Assembly: GCF_017744835.1 (NCBI RefSeq)
Contig: NZ_JAGIAM010000001.1
Span: 744,001 to 808,000 of the forward strand
Direction of reading: 5' to 3'
From: Sphingomonas sp.
GTDB taxonomy: Bacteria; Pseudomonadota; Alphaproteobacteria; Sphingomonadales; Sphingomonadaceae
Length of the DNA: 64,000 nt
Shown here: positions 1 through 9,656 of the stretch, one piece after another
Layout of the letters: every line of letters begins with the position of its first letter
How positions within the stretch are numbered: position 1 is the stretch's first letter
Position numbers and translations under genes: made by a program
Notes under the pieces: model-generated
What the model saw: only the letters and a program-made list of their open reading frames with translations
Told to the model about the DNA's origin: nothing
Database searches by the model: none

Positions 1-82
1 TAAAGGCCATAAAAACGCACGCTTAACCGAGGTTTTCGAATCCTTGCGGCGCGCAGGCTGGAAGCGCGGCCACGCGCGCCCT

Positions 83-1204
83 ATGTGCAGCATCGTGATT
101 CCCGCAGACTTCCAGCTCCACGAGCCGCTCGCCAAGCGGCGGATCGTCGTCGCCATGTCGGGCGGTGTCGACTCCTCGGTCGTGGCCGCGCTCGCCGCGC
201 ATTCGGGTACCGAGACGATCGGCGTGACGCTCCAGCTCTACGATCATGGCGAGGCCGTCGGCCGCGCGGGCTCGTGCTGCGCGGGGCGCGACATCCGCGA
301 CGCGCGCGCGGTGTGCGACAAACTGGGGATCGCGCACTATGTCTTCGACCATGCGTCGAGCTTCCGCGAGCAGGTGATCGACGATTTCGCCGACGAATAT
401 CTCGCCGGCCGCACGCCGATTCCGTGCGTGAAGTGCAACATGGGCCCCAAGTTCACCGACCTGTTCGCGCTCGCACGCGACCTGGGCGCCGACTGCCTGG
501 CAACCGGCCATTATGTCCGCCGCGTGATGGGGCCGGCCGGGCCCGAGTTGCACCGCGCCTTCGATCCGGCGCGCGACCAGAGCTATTTCCTGTTCGCGAC
601 CACCGCCGCCCAGCTCGATTTCCTGCGCTTCCCGCTGGGCGGCATGCCCAAGCCCGCGGTGCGCGAGCTGGCGGCCGAGCTGGGGCTGGGCGTGGCGGCC
701 AAGCCCGACAGCCAAGACATCTGCTTCGTCCCCGACCGCGACTATGCCAGCCTGGTCAAGAAGCTGCGCCCGGAGGCCGAGACGAGCGGCGACATCGTCG
801 ACGAGGCCGGACGCAAGCTCGGCGAACACAAGGGGCTGATCCACTTCACCGTCGGCCAGCGCCGGGGGTTGGAGATCGGCGGGGCGGCGGAGCCCTATTA
901 TGTGCTGCGGCTGGAGCCCGAGACGCGCCGCGTGATCGTGGGTCCCAAGCGCGCGCTGGCGGTACGCGCCGCGCGGATCGAGGGAATCAACTGGCTCGGC
1001 GGCGACTATACGGGCCCGATGACCGCCAAGGTCCGCTCGCTCGCCAAGCCGGTGCCCGCGCGGCTCGAGGACGACCGCGTGGTGTTCGAGACGCCGGAGT
1101 ACGGCGTCGCGCCGGGGCAGGCGGCAGTGCTGTACGCCGGCGACCGCGTGCTCGGCGGCGGCTGGATCGCCGAGACCGAGCGAGCGGAGCTGGCGGAAGC
1201 CTAG
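83..1204 (+). CDS. mnmA: tRNA-specific 2-thiouridylase MnmA
   Basis: MnmA puts sulfur on U34 of tRNA-Lys, -Glu and -Gln using ATP and a persulfide relayed through two cysteines. The 373-residue product has the PP-loop SGGVDSS near residues 26-32, the first active-site cysteine region CVKCN and the second in DICFVPD, as expected for the family. The frame stays open to a TTG at 44, but the ATG at 83 gives the usual length with a short N-terminal extension. It converges with the PhzF-like gene and the two overlap by 4 nt at their stops. Lysine-rich inserts are absent; the gene looks intact. Start choice is moderately certain, function is very certain. Confidence 0.95.
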   Translation: MCSIVIPADFQLHEPLAKRRIVVAMSGGVDSSVVAALAAHSGTETIGVTLQLYDHGEAVGRAGSCCAGRDIRDARAVCDKLGIAHYVFDHASSFREQVIDDFADEYLAGRTPIPCVKCNMGPKFTDLFALARDLGADCLATGHYVRRVMGPAGPELHRAFDPARDQSYFLFATTAAQLDFLRFPLGGMPKPAVRELAAELGLGVAAKPDSQDICFVPDRDYASLVKKLRPEAETSGDIVDEAGRKLGEHKGLIHFTVGQRRGLEIGGAAEPYYVLRLEPETRRVIVGPKRALAVRAARIEGINWLGGDYTGPMTAKVRSLAKPVPARLEDDRVVFETPEYGVAPGQAAVLYAGDRVLGGGWIAETERAELAEA

Positions 1205-1995
1205 ATCGAGAACTCGCCTTCGATCACCGTCACGCACTTGCCGCCCAGGATGACGCGCCCGCCGTCAAGCTCACAGTCGACATAGCCGCCGCGGCGGCTC
1301 GACTGGTGCGCAGTGAAGCAGGCCCGGCCGAGGCGGCCGGCCCAATAGGGCGTGAGCACCGAATGCGCCGAACCCGTGACCGGATCCTCGTCGATACCTG
1401 CGGCGGGGGCGAAGACGCGGCTCATCACATCGGTATCCTTGCCCGGCGCAGTCACGATGTTGAGCACGTCGCCGACTGCGGCGAGCGCGCGGAAATCGGG
1501 TTCGAGCGCGAGCACCTGCTCGGCGCTTTCGAGCACGACCAGCCCATAGCCGTTCGGGTGCCAGAGCGTCTCGACCGCGCGCCCCAGCCCGAGCCCGGCG
1601 AGCACCTTCGGCATGGGCTTCGGCTCGGGCGCATAGCCGGGGAGCGCCATCAGATAGCCGTCGCCGTGGCGCGCGACTTCGAGCACGCCGGCCTTGCGCG
1701 TGCGGAAGCGGACGAGGTCGCGCGACGGGTCCTGCGCCAGGACATGGTGCCCGCTTGCCAGCGTCGCATGGCCGCACAGCGCGACTTCGACCGCGGGCGT
1801 GAACCAGCGTAGCTCGTAATCGGCTTCGTCGCTCTCGTCCTCGATGATGAAGGCCGTCTCGGCGAGGTTGTTCTCGGCCGCGATCGCTTGGAGCACGGCG
1901 TCGTCGAGCCATTCCTCCAGCGGCATCACCGCAGCCGGATTGCCGGTGAAGGGCCGGTCGGCGAAGGCGTCGATCTGGGCGAAGGGCAGCTTCAT
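1201..1995 (-). CDS. PhzF family isomerase/epimerase-like protein
   Basis: This 264-residue protein belongs to the PhzF/DapF-fold superfamily, cofactor-independent isomerases named for the phenazine enzyme. Visible marks are the N-terminal [17 protein letters not shown], the catalytic glutamate in NNLAETAFI (about residue 46), [11 protein letters not shown], and DPVTGSAH near the C-terminus, where substrate carboxylates bind. No phenazine genes lie nearby, so phenazine synthesis should not be assumed; most such homologues have unknown substrates. Its ATG overlaps the stop of the cation transporter upstream (ATGA), making it the third gene of a pdxH-CDF-phzF operon. Family call is firm, substrate unknown. 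Confidence 0.88.
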   Translation of the reverse strand: MKLPFAQIDAFADRPFTGNPAAVMPLEEWLDDAVLQAIAAENNLAETAFIIEDESDEADYELRWFTPAVEVALCGHATLASGHHVLAQDPSRDLVRFRTRKAGVLEVARHGDGYLMALPGYAPEPKPMPKVLAGLGLGRAVETLWHPNGYGLVVLESAEQVLALEPDFRALAAVGDVLNIVTAPGKDTDVMSRVFAPAAGIDEDPVTGSAHSVLTPYWAGRLGRACFTAHQSSRRGGYVDCELDGGRVILGGKCVTVIEGEFSI

Positions 1996-2918
1996 GCGCG
2001 ATTCTCCTTGAGAAGATCGGTCTCGGCGAGCGCGTTTCCGGGCTGGTCGACCTGTCCCTCGGGGTCGACATGGATCAGGAATTCGGTGCCGGGGAATTCG
2101 GCGCCGAGCGCATGCTCGAGCCGATCGACCACGTCATGCGCCGCGGCGACGGTCATCTGCGGGTCCATCCAGATGTGGAACTGCGCGAAATCGCGATGGC
2201 CGCTGGTGCGCGTACGCAGATCGTGGAGACCGATCAGCTCGGGATGGCAAGCGGCGACCTCGACGAAGCGGCGGCGCTTCTCCTCGGGCCATTCCTTGTC
2301 CATCAGCTGATCGATCGCGGCGATCGAGGCGCGCCACGCGCCGAACAACAGCCAGGCGGCGATGCCGAGGCCGAACAACGCGTCGGCGCCGCGCACCCCG
2401 ACATAGCCTTCGAGGATCAGCGCCAGGATCACCGCGGCGTTAAGCAGCAGGTCCGACGTATAATGGATATGATCGGTGCTGATCGCGATAGAACCGGTAC
2501 GCCGCACGACCGAACGCTGATAGCTGGTGAGTGCCAGCGTCACCACGATCGCGATAAGCGAGACGGCGATGCCATATTCGGGGGCGGCGCCGGGCTGATG
2601 ATCGACCAGCCGCTCGAACGCCCGCAGCAGAATCGCAAAGGCCGAAACGGCGATCAGCCCGACCTGGAACAGCGCGGCAAGCGCTTCCGCCTTGCCATGG
2701 CCGAAACGGTGGTCGTCGTCGGCGGGCTGCATCGCCCAATGCACCCCGCCCAGCGTCACCAGCGAGGCGACGAGGTCGAGCAGGCTGTCGGCGAGGCTCG
2801 CGAGCATCGCTACGGACCCGGTTCTCCACGCGGCATAGGCCTTGAGCGCGCCGAGCAGCAGCGCGCAGCAGACGCTGGCCAGCGCCGCGCGGCGGGCAAG
2901 ACCTTCGGTGCCGTTCAT
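1992..2918 (-). CDS. Cation diffusion facilitator (FieF-like) metal/proton antiporter
   Basis: Predicted inner-membrane exporter of divalent metals (Zn, Fe, Cd or similar). The 308-residue protein has six hydrophobic segments. The metal-site motif DSLLD lies in the second helix and a matching HxxxD-type site (STDHIHYTSD) in the fifth; a cytoplasmic C-terminal domain with HDLRTRTSG and a late HVDPEG follows. The ATG at 2918 overlaps the pdxH stop as ATGA; an ATG 24 nt upstream would also read through. Coupling to pdxH and phzF suggests one transcript. The metal cannot be told from sequence alone. Confidence 0.9.
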   Translation of the reverse strand: MNGTEGLARRAALASVCCALLLGALKAYAAWRTGSVAMLASLADSLLDLVASLVTLGGVHWAMQPADDDHRFGHGKAEALAALFQVGLIAVSAFAILLRAFERLVDHQPGAAPEYGIAVSLIAIVVTLALTSYQRSVVRRTGSIAISTDHIHYTSDLLLNAAVILALILEGYVGVRGADALFGLGIAAWLLFGAWRASIAAIDQLMDKEWPEEKRRRFVEVAACHPELIGLHDLRTRTSGHRDFAQFHIWMDPQMTVAAAHDVVDRLEHALGAEFPGTEFLIHVDPEGQVDQPGNALAETDLLKENRA

Positions 2919-3493
2919 GGGTAGAGCAGCCCTTCGCTCCACCCATCGGGCGTGTGCAGGAACAGCCGGCGCTCGTGGAGGCGATGCGCGCGGTCCTGCC
3001 AGAACTCGATCCGTTCGGGCGCGACGCGATAGCCGCCCCAGTGCGGCGGACGGGGAACCTCCTGCCCCTCGTAGCGCTGGCGGGCCTGCTCGTAGCGCGT
3101 CTCGAAAGTGGCGCGCAGGTCGAGCGGCCGCGACTGGTCCGAGGCCCAGGCGCCGAGCTGGGAATCACGCCCGCGGCTGGCGAAATAGGTGTCGGACTCG
3201 GCGTCGCTCACCTGCGCGACGGGACCCTCGATGCGGATCTGGCGGCGGAGCGACTTCCAGTGGAAGAGCAAAGCCCCGCGCGGGCTGGCGAGCAGGTCCT
3301 GTGCCTTGCGACTCTCGCGGTTGGTGTAGAAGACGAAGCCGTCCGGGCCATGCCCCTTGAGCAGCACCATGCGCACCGAAGGCTGGCCGCCCGCATCAAC
3401 CGTCGCCAGCGCCATCGCATTGGGATCGTTGGGCTCGCTCGCCTGCGCCTCGGCGAACCATTGGGCGAAGAGCTGGAAGGGATCGGTCGTCAT
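2915..3493 (-). CDS. pdxH: Pyridoxamine 5'-phosphate oxidase
   Basis: FMN enzyme that oxidises pyridoxamine- or pyridoxine-5'-phosphate to PLP, the last step of vitamin B6 synthesis and salvage. The 192-residue length is normal. Characteristic stretches are PSVRMVLLKG, FVFYTNRESRKAQDL, LLFHWKSLRRQIRIEG, ASRGRDSQLGAWAS, PPHWGGYRV and the C-terminal LYP of the family. First gene of a coupled operon with the CDF transporter and PhzF-like protein; divergent from ku across 85 nt. pdxJ, the earlier PLP-pathway gene, lies separately at 55.9 kb. Confidence 0.96.
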   Translation of the reverse strand: MTTDPFQLFAQWFAEAQASEPNDPNAMALATVDAGGQPSVRMVLLKGHGPDGFVFYTNRESRKAQDLLASPRGALLFHWKSLRRQIRIEGPVAQVSDAESDTYFASRGRDSQLGAWASDQSRPLDLRATFETRYEQARQRYEGQEVPRPPHWGGYRVAPERIEFWQDRAHRLHERRLFLHTPDGWSEGLLYP

Positions 3494-3578
3494 GCGCGCG
3501 CCTTAGACGATCCTCGGCGCAAGCGGAACGGACTCCGGCCTCGCGGATTGAATCGGCTTCGCAACGAGGAGCATCGCC

Positions 3579-4478
3579 ATGGCCGCGCGGGCCTATTGGC
3601 AGGGACAGATCAGGCTGGCGTTGGTGTCGATTCCCGTCGAGATCTACTCGGCGACCAAATCGGGCGCGCAGATCAGCTTCCACCAGATCCACGAGCCGAG
3701 CGGCAAGCGGATCAAGTACGAGAAGGTCGCGCCCGGGGTCGGACCGGTAGACGTCGACGAGATCGTCAAGGGCTATGAATATGAGAAGGGCGAGTACGTC
3801 CTTCTCGAGCAGGACGAGATCGACGCCGTGAAGCTCGAATCGAAGAAGACGCTGGAGCTCACCCAGTTCGTCGATTCGAGCGAGATCGACGTGCTCTATT
3901 ACGAAAAGCCCTATTTCGTGGTGCCCGCCGACGACCTGGCCGAGGAGGCGTTCATCGTACTGCGCGAGGCGCTGAAGCGGACCAAGAAGGTGGGGCTCGG
4001 CCAGCTGGCGCTGAGGGGCCGCGAATATATCGTGAGCCTGAAGCCCTGCGGGCGCGGGATGGTGCTGGAGACGCTGCGCTACGCCGACGAAGTCAACAAG
4101 GCGCAGGGCTATTTCCGCGACATCCCGGACAGCGCGCCTGACCCGGAGCTGCTCGATCTCGCCGAGACGCTGATCGAGAAGAAGACCGGGAGCTTCGATC
4201 CCAAGGAATTCCACGACCGCTATGTCGATGCGCTCAAGGACCTGATCGAGCGCAAGAAGAAGGCCAAGGGCCGCAAGATCATCGAGGACGAAGGCGAGGA
4301 GGCGCCGTCGCGCGGCTCGAACGTGGTCGATCTGATGGCGGCGCTGAAGAAGTCGCTCGAGAAGCCCGGGGCAGCGAACGATGCCGAGGTTAAGAAGACT
4401 CCGGCCAAAAAGCCGGCGGCGCGGTCGGGTAGCCGTAGCGCGGCGGCCAAGAAGGCGCCCGCGCGCAAGCGGGCATGA
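3579..4478 (+). CDS. ku: Ku DNA end-binding protein for non-homologous end joining
   Basis: Homodimeric ring protein that binds double-strand DNA ends and recruits LigD. The 299 residues begin MAARAYWQGQIRLALVSIPV, the standard bacterial Ku N-terminus, followed by SFHQIHEPSGKRIKYEKV, a core rich in KGYEYEKGEYV and VVPADDL, and a Lys/Ala-rich tail after about residue 225 like the DNA-binding extension of other bacterial Ku proteins. The stop overlaps the ligD ATG (ATGA), so the pair is translationally coupled, as expected for partners. Alphaproteobacteria often carry one or more ku copies; this one has ligD directly attached. Confidence 0.96.
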   Translation: MAARAYWQGQIRLALVSIPVEIYSATKSGAQISFHQIHEPSGKRIKYEKVAPGVGPVDVDEIVKGYEYEKGEYVLLEQDEIDAVKLESKKTLELTQFVDSSEIDVLYYEKPYFVVPADDLAEEAFIVLREALKRTKKVGLGQLALRGREYIVSLKPCGRGMVLETLRYADEVNKAQGYFRDIPDSAPDPELLDLAETLIEKKTGSFDPKEFHDRYVDALKDLIERKKKAKGRKIIEDEGEEAPSRGSNVVDLMAALKKSLEKPGAANDAEVKKTPAKKPAARSGSRSAAAKKAPARKRA

Positions 4479-6937
4479 CGCGCATGTCCGACGCCGATCT
4501 CCTCGCCAAATACAACGCCAAGCGCGACTTCACCAAGACCGCGGAGCCCGCGGGCAAGATCGCCGATAACGGCGGCAACCGCTTCATCGTCCAGAAGCAC
4601 GATGCGACGCGGCTCCACTGGGATTTCCGGCTGGAGATCGACGGCGTGCTCAAGAGCTGGGCAGTGACGCGCGGACCGAGCCTGGACCCAGACGAGAAAC
4701 GGCTCGCGGTGCGCACCGAGGACCATCCGCTCTCCTATGCCGACTTCGAGGGGACGATCCCCAAGGGGGAATATGGCGGCGGCACGGTGATGCTGTGGGA
4801 CAGCGGCCGCTGGGAGCCAGTGGAGGGCAAGAGCGCGAAGGATCTGGAGAAGGGCCACCTCCACTTCAGGCTCGAAGGCGAGCGGATGAAGGGCGAATGG
4901 CTGCTGATCCGGCTCAAGCCGCGCGGCAAGGAGCGCACCGAGAACTGGCTGCTCCGCAAGATCGACGACCAATATGCCGGGGCGACCGACCTGCTCGTCG
5001 AGACCGGGCTGACCAGCGTCGTCACCGGCCGGACGATGCAGGAGATCGCCGAGGGCAAGCGCGCCGGGAAGCGCCCGGCCGCAGCGAAACCGGCGCGCCC
5101 GAAGGCCGCCAAGCGCGCCCCCGCGGGCAAGCCCCTCGCCTTCCGCGAACCACAGCTCGCCACGCTGGTGGACAGCGTGCCGGCGGGCAACCAGTGGCTC
5201 CACGAAGTCAAGTACGACGGGTATCGCGCGCTGGTGGCGACCGGCAATCCGGCACGCATCTACACGCGCTCGGGACTCGACTGGACCGACAAATTCCCCG
5301 GCATCGCCAAGGCAGCCGAAGGGCTCGCGCCGGGCGCGCTGATCGACGGCGAGATCGTCGCGTTCAAGGACGGCAAGCCCGATTTCTCGACGCTGCAGGA
5401 GGCGATCGGCGCGGGGGGCAAGGGACTGACGCTGTTCGCCTTCGACTTGCTCGAGGCCGAGGGCGAGGACCTTGCCGCCCTTCCCCAGCTCGCCCGCAAG
5501 GAGCGGCTGCGCCCGCTCGTCCAAGGCGGCGGCGAGCGCATCCAGTTCTCCGAACATGTCCTCGGCAACGGCGAAGAGCTGTTCGAGGCGATGTGCCGCG
5601 AGGGCTATGAAGGCGTGGTCTCGAAGCGCGTCGACGCGCCCTATCGAGGGGCGCGGACCAAGGCGTGGCTCAAGACGAAGTGCATCCGTCGCCAGGAATT
5701 CGTGATCATCGGCTGGACCCCGAGCGAGGCGAAGGGTCGCGGCTTCCGCTCGCTGCTGCTCGGCCTCAACGGTCCCGAAGGGCTGGTCTATGCCGGCAAG
5801 GTGGGGACCGGGTTCAACATGACCACGCTCCACGCGCTGCGCGAGCGCTTCGACCGGATCGCGGCGAAGGAGCCGCCGGTGAAGGTGCCGCGGGCCGAGG
5901 CGCGCGGCGCCCGCTGGCTCAAGCCCGAGCTTGTCGCCGAGATCGCCTTCGCCGAGTTCACTGCCGACAAGGTGGTGCGCCACGCGAGCTTCCTGGGGCT
6001 GCGCGAGGACAAGAAGGCCGAGGAAGTGGTCGCCGAGGAGCCGGTACACGTGCCCGAGGCGGCCGCGGCGCCGGTCTACAAGACCAAGATAAGCAGCCGC
6101 GGCCGCGTGATCTACCCCGAGGCGGGGCTCACCAAGGGCGAGCTCGCCGATTATTACGCCGCGGTCTCGCCGATCCTGCTGCGCTGGCTTGCCAACCGGC
6201 CGATCAGCCTGGTGCGCTGCCCGCAGGGGCGCGCCAAGCATTGCTTCTTCCAGAAGCACGATGCGGGGAGCTTCGGCGAGCATGTCCACCATGTCGACGT
6301 GCGCGAGAAGGACGGGTCGGTGCAGCCCTACCTGTACGTCGCGGACCTCGAAGGGATGATGGCCTGCGTGCAGATGGGGACGATCGAATTCCACGGCTGG
6401 GGCGCGCCGGTCGCCGACATCGAGAAGCCCGACCGGCTGGTATTCGATCTCGACCCCGACGAGGGGCTCGATTTCGAGATGGTCAAGAAGGCGGCGCAGG
6501 ACCTGAAGACCCACCTTGCCGACATCGGCCTGACGAGCTGGCCGATGCTGTCGGGCGGCAAGGGCGTGCATGTGGTGGTGCCGTTGGTGCCGTGCGCCGA
6601 CTGGCCGGCGGTACGCAGCTTCGCCGAACGCTTCGCCCGCGCGCTTTCGGCGGCCGAGCCCGAGCGCTTCACTGCCAACCTCAAAAAGGCCAACCGCAAG
6701 GGCAAGATCTTCATCGACTATCTGCGCAACCAGCGCGGCGCGACCGCGGTCCTGCCCTATGTCGCGCGGGCCCGCGAAGGCGCGCCGGTGGCGGCGCCGG
6801 TGAGCTGGACCGAGCTGCGCGATCTCGACACCGCCAAGCGCTTCACCATCCGCGATGCGGAGATCCTGCTCGAACGCGCCGCCAGCCGCGCGCTCCAGGG
6901 CTGGGGCGAGGGCGACCAAGTGCTGCCGGATCTCTAG
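4475..6937 (+). CDS. ligD: Multifunctional ATP-dependent DNA ligase LigD
   Basis: Repair enzyme that processes, fills and seals ends held by Ku. The 820 residues run phosphoesterase, ligase, polymerase. The 3'-phosphoesterase domain shows His42, His48, Asp50, His84 and Tyr88 at positions that match the well-studied Pseudomonas LigD. An Ala/Lys-rich linker follows near residues 190-220. The ligase domain carries its nucleophile lysine in EVKYDGYRA around residue 246. The primase-polymerase domain starts near residue 535 and has FDLDPDEGLDF, the metal-binding aspartates, and FIDYLRNQRG. Starts at 4475 and 4484 are both possible; 4475 forms an ATGA overlap with ku. Confidence 0.96.
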   Translation: MTRMSDADLLAKYNAKRDFTKTAEPAGKIADNGGNRFIVQKHDATRLHWDFRLEIDGVLKSWAVTRGPSLDPDEKRLAVRTEDHPLSYADFEGTIPKGEYGGGTVMLWDSGRWEPVEGKSAKDLEKGHLHFRLEGERMKGEWLLIRLKPRGKERTENWLLRKIDDQYAGATDLLVETGLTSVVTGRTMQEIAEGKRAGKRPAAAKPARPKAAKRAPAGKPLAFREPQLATLVDSVPAGNQWLHEVKYDGYRALVATGNPARIYTRSGLDWTDKFPGIAKAAEGLAPGALIDGEIVAFKDGKPDFSTLQEAIGAGGKGLTLFAFDLLEAEGEDLAALPQLARKERLRPLVQGGGERIQFSEHVLGNGEELFEAMCREGYEGVVSKRVDAPYRGARTKAWLKTKCIRRQEFVIIGWTPSEAKGRGFRSLLLGLNGPEGLVYAGKVGTGFNMTTLHALRERFDRIAAKEPPVKVPRAEARGARWLKPELVAEIAFAEFTADKVVRHASFLGLREDKKAEEVVAEEPVHVPEAAAAPVYKTKISSRGRVIYPEAGLTKGELADYYAAVSPILLRWLANRPISLVRCPQGRAKHCFFQKHDAGSFGEHVHHVDVREKDGSVQPYLYVADLEGMMACVQMGTIEFHGWGAPVADIEKPDRLVFDLDPDEGLDFEMVKKAAQDLKTHLADIGLTSWPMLSGGKGVHVVVPLVPCADWPAVRSFAERFARALSAAEPERFTANLKKANRKGKIFIDYLRNQRGATAVLPYVARAREGAPVAAPVSWTELRDLDTAKRFTIRDAEILLERAASRALQGWGEGDQVLPDL

Positions 6938-6962
6938 GACGGATCGACACTTCTGATCCGGG

Positions 6963-7067
6963 CCGTTCCCCGGCGAAGGCCTGGCCCCGGTGTCGAGCCG
7001 CTTGGTTGGGGCGGGAAACCCTCTCACTCGCCCTCGAAACTGGGCCCCGGCCTCGTTGGGGAATGGC
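6963..7067. repeat. Inverted pair of Sphingomonas-type CCCCGGCGAAGGC repeats
   Basis: Two diverged copies of the same roughly 28-nt unit face each other: gttccccggcgaaggcctgg at 6965-6984 and, on the other strand, cattccccaacgaggccggg ending near 7047-7065. They fill most of the 232-nt gap after ligD. They may act as a structured end for the ligD transcript. A short hairpin of the same family sits after the aldose epimerase gene at 39364. Confidence 0.6.
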
Positions 7068-7169
7068 CTGGCACGCTTTTCCTCTCCGAAGCCGTGCATC
7101 GTGATTCGTTCCCTTGTTGCAAGGCAGCAGGCTTTCGCCCATCACGCGGGAGCTCGATGGAGGAGCGCC

Positions 7170-9656
7170 TTGGCCAGCCGCGCCGCGACATCGCTGTTCG
7201 ACACCAGCATCATCGCCGACCGATGGATCGCCGATTATCGCGCCCACGCGCCAGCGGGCGACGTGCTCGTCGGGCGGGAGGCCGGCGATCCGGGCTGGTC
7301 GTCGCTGTTCGAGGAACTGGCGGCGCTTTCGGGCGACAGCCTGGGCGCCGCGCGCGAACGGGCGCAGCGCCACGCCGAGGACATCGGCACGGGCTTCCGC
7401 ATCGCAGGCGAAGGCGAGGAACGCCGGTGGCCGCTCTCGCCGGTGCCGCTGCTGATCGACAAGACCGAATGGGAAACCATCGCTGCCGGCGTCGCCCAGC
7501 GCGCCGAGCTGCTGGAGACGGTGCTGCGCGACCTTTATGGCGAGGCGCAGCTGGTGGCGGACGGGCACGTCCCCGCGGCGCTGGTCACAGGCAGCCCCTA
7601 TTTCCTGCGCCCGCTCGCGCACCTCGCTCCGCCGGGGGGCAGCCATCTGGCGTTCGTCGCGATGGAGCTGTGCCGCGGACCCGACGGCGCGTGGCGCGTG
7701 CTCGCCGACCATCTGCGCGCGCCCGCCGGCGCGGGCTATGCGCTGGAGAACCGGCTGGCGATGGCGCGCACGCTGGGCGGGCTGCAGACGCGGCTCAACA
7801 TCGAGCGGCACGCCCCCTTCTTCGCGACTTTTCGCGACGGGCTGGCGGCGCTGTGCCGCCGCGACGAGCCGCGCGTGGCGCTTCTCACTCCCGGCCGGCT
7901 CAACGCCAGCTATGCCGAGCAGGCGCATCTCGCGCGCTATCTGGGCTTCCTGCTGGTCGAAGGCGCGGACCTGGCGGTGCTCGACGACCAGCTCTACGTC
8001 CGCACCATCGCCGGGCTGAAGCGTGTCGACGCGCTGTGGCGGCGGATCGACCCGCGGCTGCTCGATCCGCTCGCGCTCGATTCGCATTCGACGATCGGCG
8101 TGCCGGGGCTGATCGACGCGATGGCGGCGGGCAATGTCGTCGTCGCCAATGCGCCGGGCGCCGGGCTGCTCGAATCGCCTGCCTTTGCCGCCTTCCTGCC
8201 GCGGCTCGCCGAAGTGCTGACCGGCGCGGCGCTCGCGCTGCCCAACGTCGCGACGTGGTGGTGCGGTCAGGATGCCGAGCGCGCGCATGTCGAGGCCAAT
8301 CTCGATTCGCTGCTGATCGGCCCCGCCTTCGGGCCGCAACCGCTGGGACTGCCCGGCGAAGGACCCGTGGCGGGACACACGCTCGATGCCGCTGCGCGCG
8401 CCGCGCTGCTCGACGACATGGCGCGCCGCCCGCAGGACTACGTCGGCCAGGAAATGGTGCGGCTCTCGACCATGCCGATGGTGACCGACGGTGCGCTGGT
8501 ACCGCGCCCCTTCACGGTGCGCGTCTTCGCCGCGCGCGGCGGCGACGGGCAATGGACGGTGCTGCCGGGCGGCTTCGCGCGAATCGCCGGCCACCCGGAG
8601 ACGGCGGCCGCGGTGATGGGCGAAGGCAGCTGGTCGGCCGATGTGATCGTCCACGGCGCCGAGCCCGTCGCCCCGGTCTCGCTGCTGCCCGCGGCCGATT
8701 CGGTGCAGCTGCGGCGCAATCCGGGCACGCTTCCCAGCCGCGTCGCCGACAATCTCTTCTGGCTCGGCCGCTATCTCGAGCGCGGCGAGGCGCTGCTCGA
8801 AGTGATCCGCGTGCTGCTCGGCCATTCGATCGGCGCCGACACCGGCGCAGCGCTGGCCGAGGACACGGTCGCGCGGCTCGCCCGGCTGATCGTGCACGCC
8901 GAGGCAGCACCCGAGCCCAAGGGACTGAAGCGTGCCGACCTCAACCAGCTCGCGCGCACTGCGCTGGAAGCCGAGCAGGGCTGGTACAGCGTCCGCGCGA
9001 TCAACCGCCAGGCCAAGCTGATCGGCGAAGTCTCGCGCGAGCGGCTCTCGGCCGACATGATCCGGCTGCTCGACGCCCCCTTCCCCGACCGCGGCGTGCT
9101 GCTCGAGCGCGCGGGGACGCTGCAGCGGCGCTATTCGGCGCTGGCGGGCCAGGCCGCCGAGCATATGGCACGGACCGACGCGTGGCGCTTCCACGACATG
9201 GGGCGGCGCGTCGAGCGGGCGATGTCGACGATCCGCTTCGTCCGCGCCTTCGGCGGGCCCGAGGGGACCAGCGATGACCTGTCGACTCTGCTCGACCTGA
9301 TGGACAGCCAGATCAGCTATCGCCAGCGCTACCTGACGGGGATCGCGCGGCTGCCGGTGATCGACCTGGTGGTGCTCGACCCGAGCAACCCGCGCGCGGT
9401 CGCCTTCCAGGCGATGGCGATCCACGAGCATCTGTCGCGGCTGCCGGTGCTCTCCGACGACGGACTCGCCGAACCGCAACAGGAACAGGCGCGCGAGCTC
9501 GCCGCGCAGCTCGCCACGACGCGCGCCGATCGCATCCATGATTCGATGCTGGCAGGGATCGAGGGCCGGCTAGGGCGCCTCTCCGATGCCGTCGCGCGGC
9601 GCTATTTCCTCCACGGCGCGGAGCCGCTGCGCGCCGCTGGGCTCGTGCTGGCCTGA
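7170..9656 (+). CDS. Fused circularly permuted ATP-grasp / alpha-E domain protein
   Basis: The 828-residue product joins two proteins usually encoded separately. Residues about 60-490 form a circularly permuted ATP-grasp domain (DUF404/DUF407, COG2308), with GSPYFLRPLAHL, YALENRLAMARTLGGLQ and LVEGADLAVLDDQLYVRT. From about residue 520 an alpha-E domain (DUF403, COG2307) begins with SRVADNLFWLGRYLERGEAL. ATP-grasp enzymes of this group are predicted amidoligases that would form peptide-like bonds; the substrate is unknown. A TTG start at 7170 is chosen because GGAGGAG lies 4-5 nt upstream. Its stop overlaps the transglutaminase start (TGATG), so the two are coupled. Confidence 0.85.
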   Translation: MASRAATSLFDTSIIADRWIADYRAHAPAGDVLVGREAGDPGWSSLFEELAALSGDSLGAARERAQRHAEDIGTGFRIAGEGEERRWPLSPVPLLIDKTEWETIAAGVAQRAELLETVLRDLYGEAQLVADGHVPAALVTGSPYFLRPLAHLAPPGGSHLAFVAMELCRGPDGAWRVLADHLRAPAGAGYALENRLAMARTLGGLQTRLNIERHAPFFATFRDGLAALCRRDEPRVALLTPGRLNASYAEQAHLARYLGFLLVEGADLAVLDDQLYVRTIAGLKRVDALWRRIDPRLLDPLALDSHSTIGVPGLIDAMAAGNVVVANAPGAGLLESPAFAAFLPRLAEVLTGAALALPNVATWWCGQDAERAHVEANLDSLLIGPAFGPQPLGLPGEGPVAGHTLDAAARAALLDDMARRPQDYVGQEMVRLSTMPMVTDGALVPRPFTVRVFAARGGDGQWTVLPGGFARIAGHPETAAAVMGEGSWSADVIVHGAEPVAPVSLLPAADSVQLRRNPGTLPSRVADNLFWLGRYLERGEALLEVIRVLLGHSIGADTGAALAEDTVARLARLIVHAEAAPEPKGLKRADLNQLARTALEAEQGWYSVRAINRQAKLIGEVSRERLSADMIRLLDAPFPDRGVLLERAGTLQRRYSALAGQAAEHMARTDAWRFHDMGRRVERAMSTIRFVRAFGGPEGTSDDLSTLLDLMDSQISYRQRYLTGIARLPVIDLVVLDPSNPRAVAFQAMAIHEHLSRLPVLSDDGLAEPQQEQARELAAQLATTRADRIHDSMLAGIEGRLGRLSDAVARRYFLHGAEPLRAAGLVLA

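Noticed and set aside
44..1204. Longer mnmA from TTG at 44
   Set aside because: Adds 13 residues without family sequence; ATG at 83 is more likely.
7067..7082. TGGCACG near 7068 as a sigma-54 promoter
   Set aside because: The -12 half lacks the required GC dinucleotide at the right spacing.
4220..9539. Very long open frames on the minus strand opposite ligD and the ATP-grasp gene
   Set aside because: They are shadows of high-GC coding sequence; the products are Arg/Ala/Gly-rich with no family sequence, and the plus-strand genes have clear motifs.
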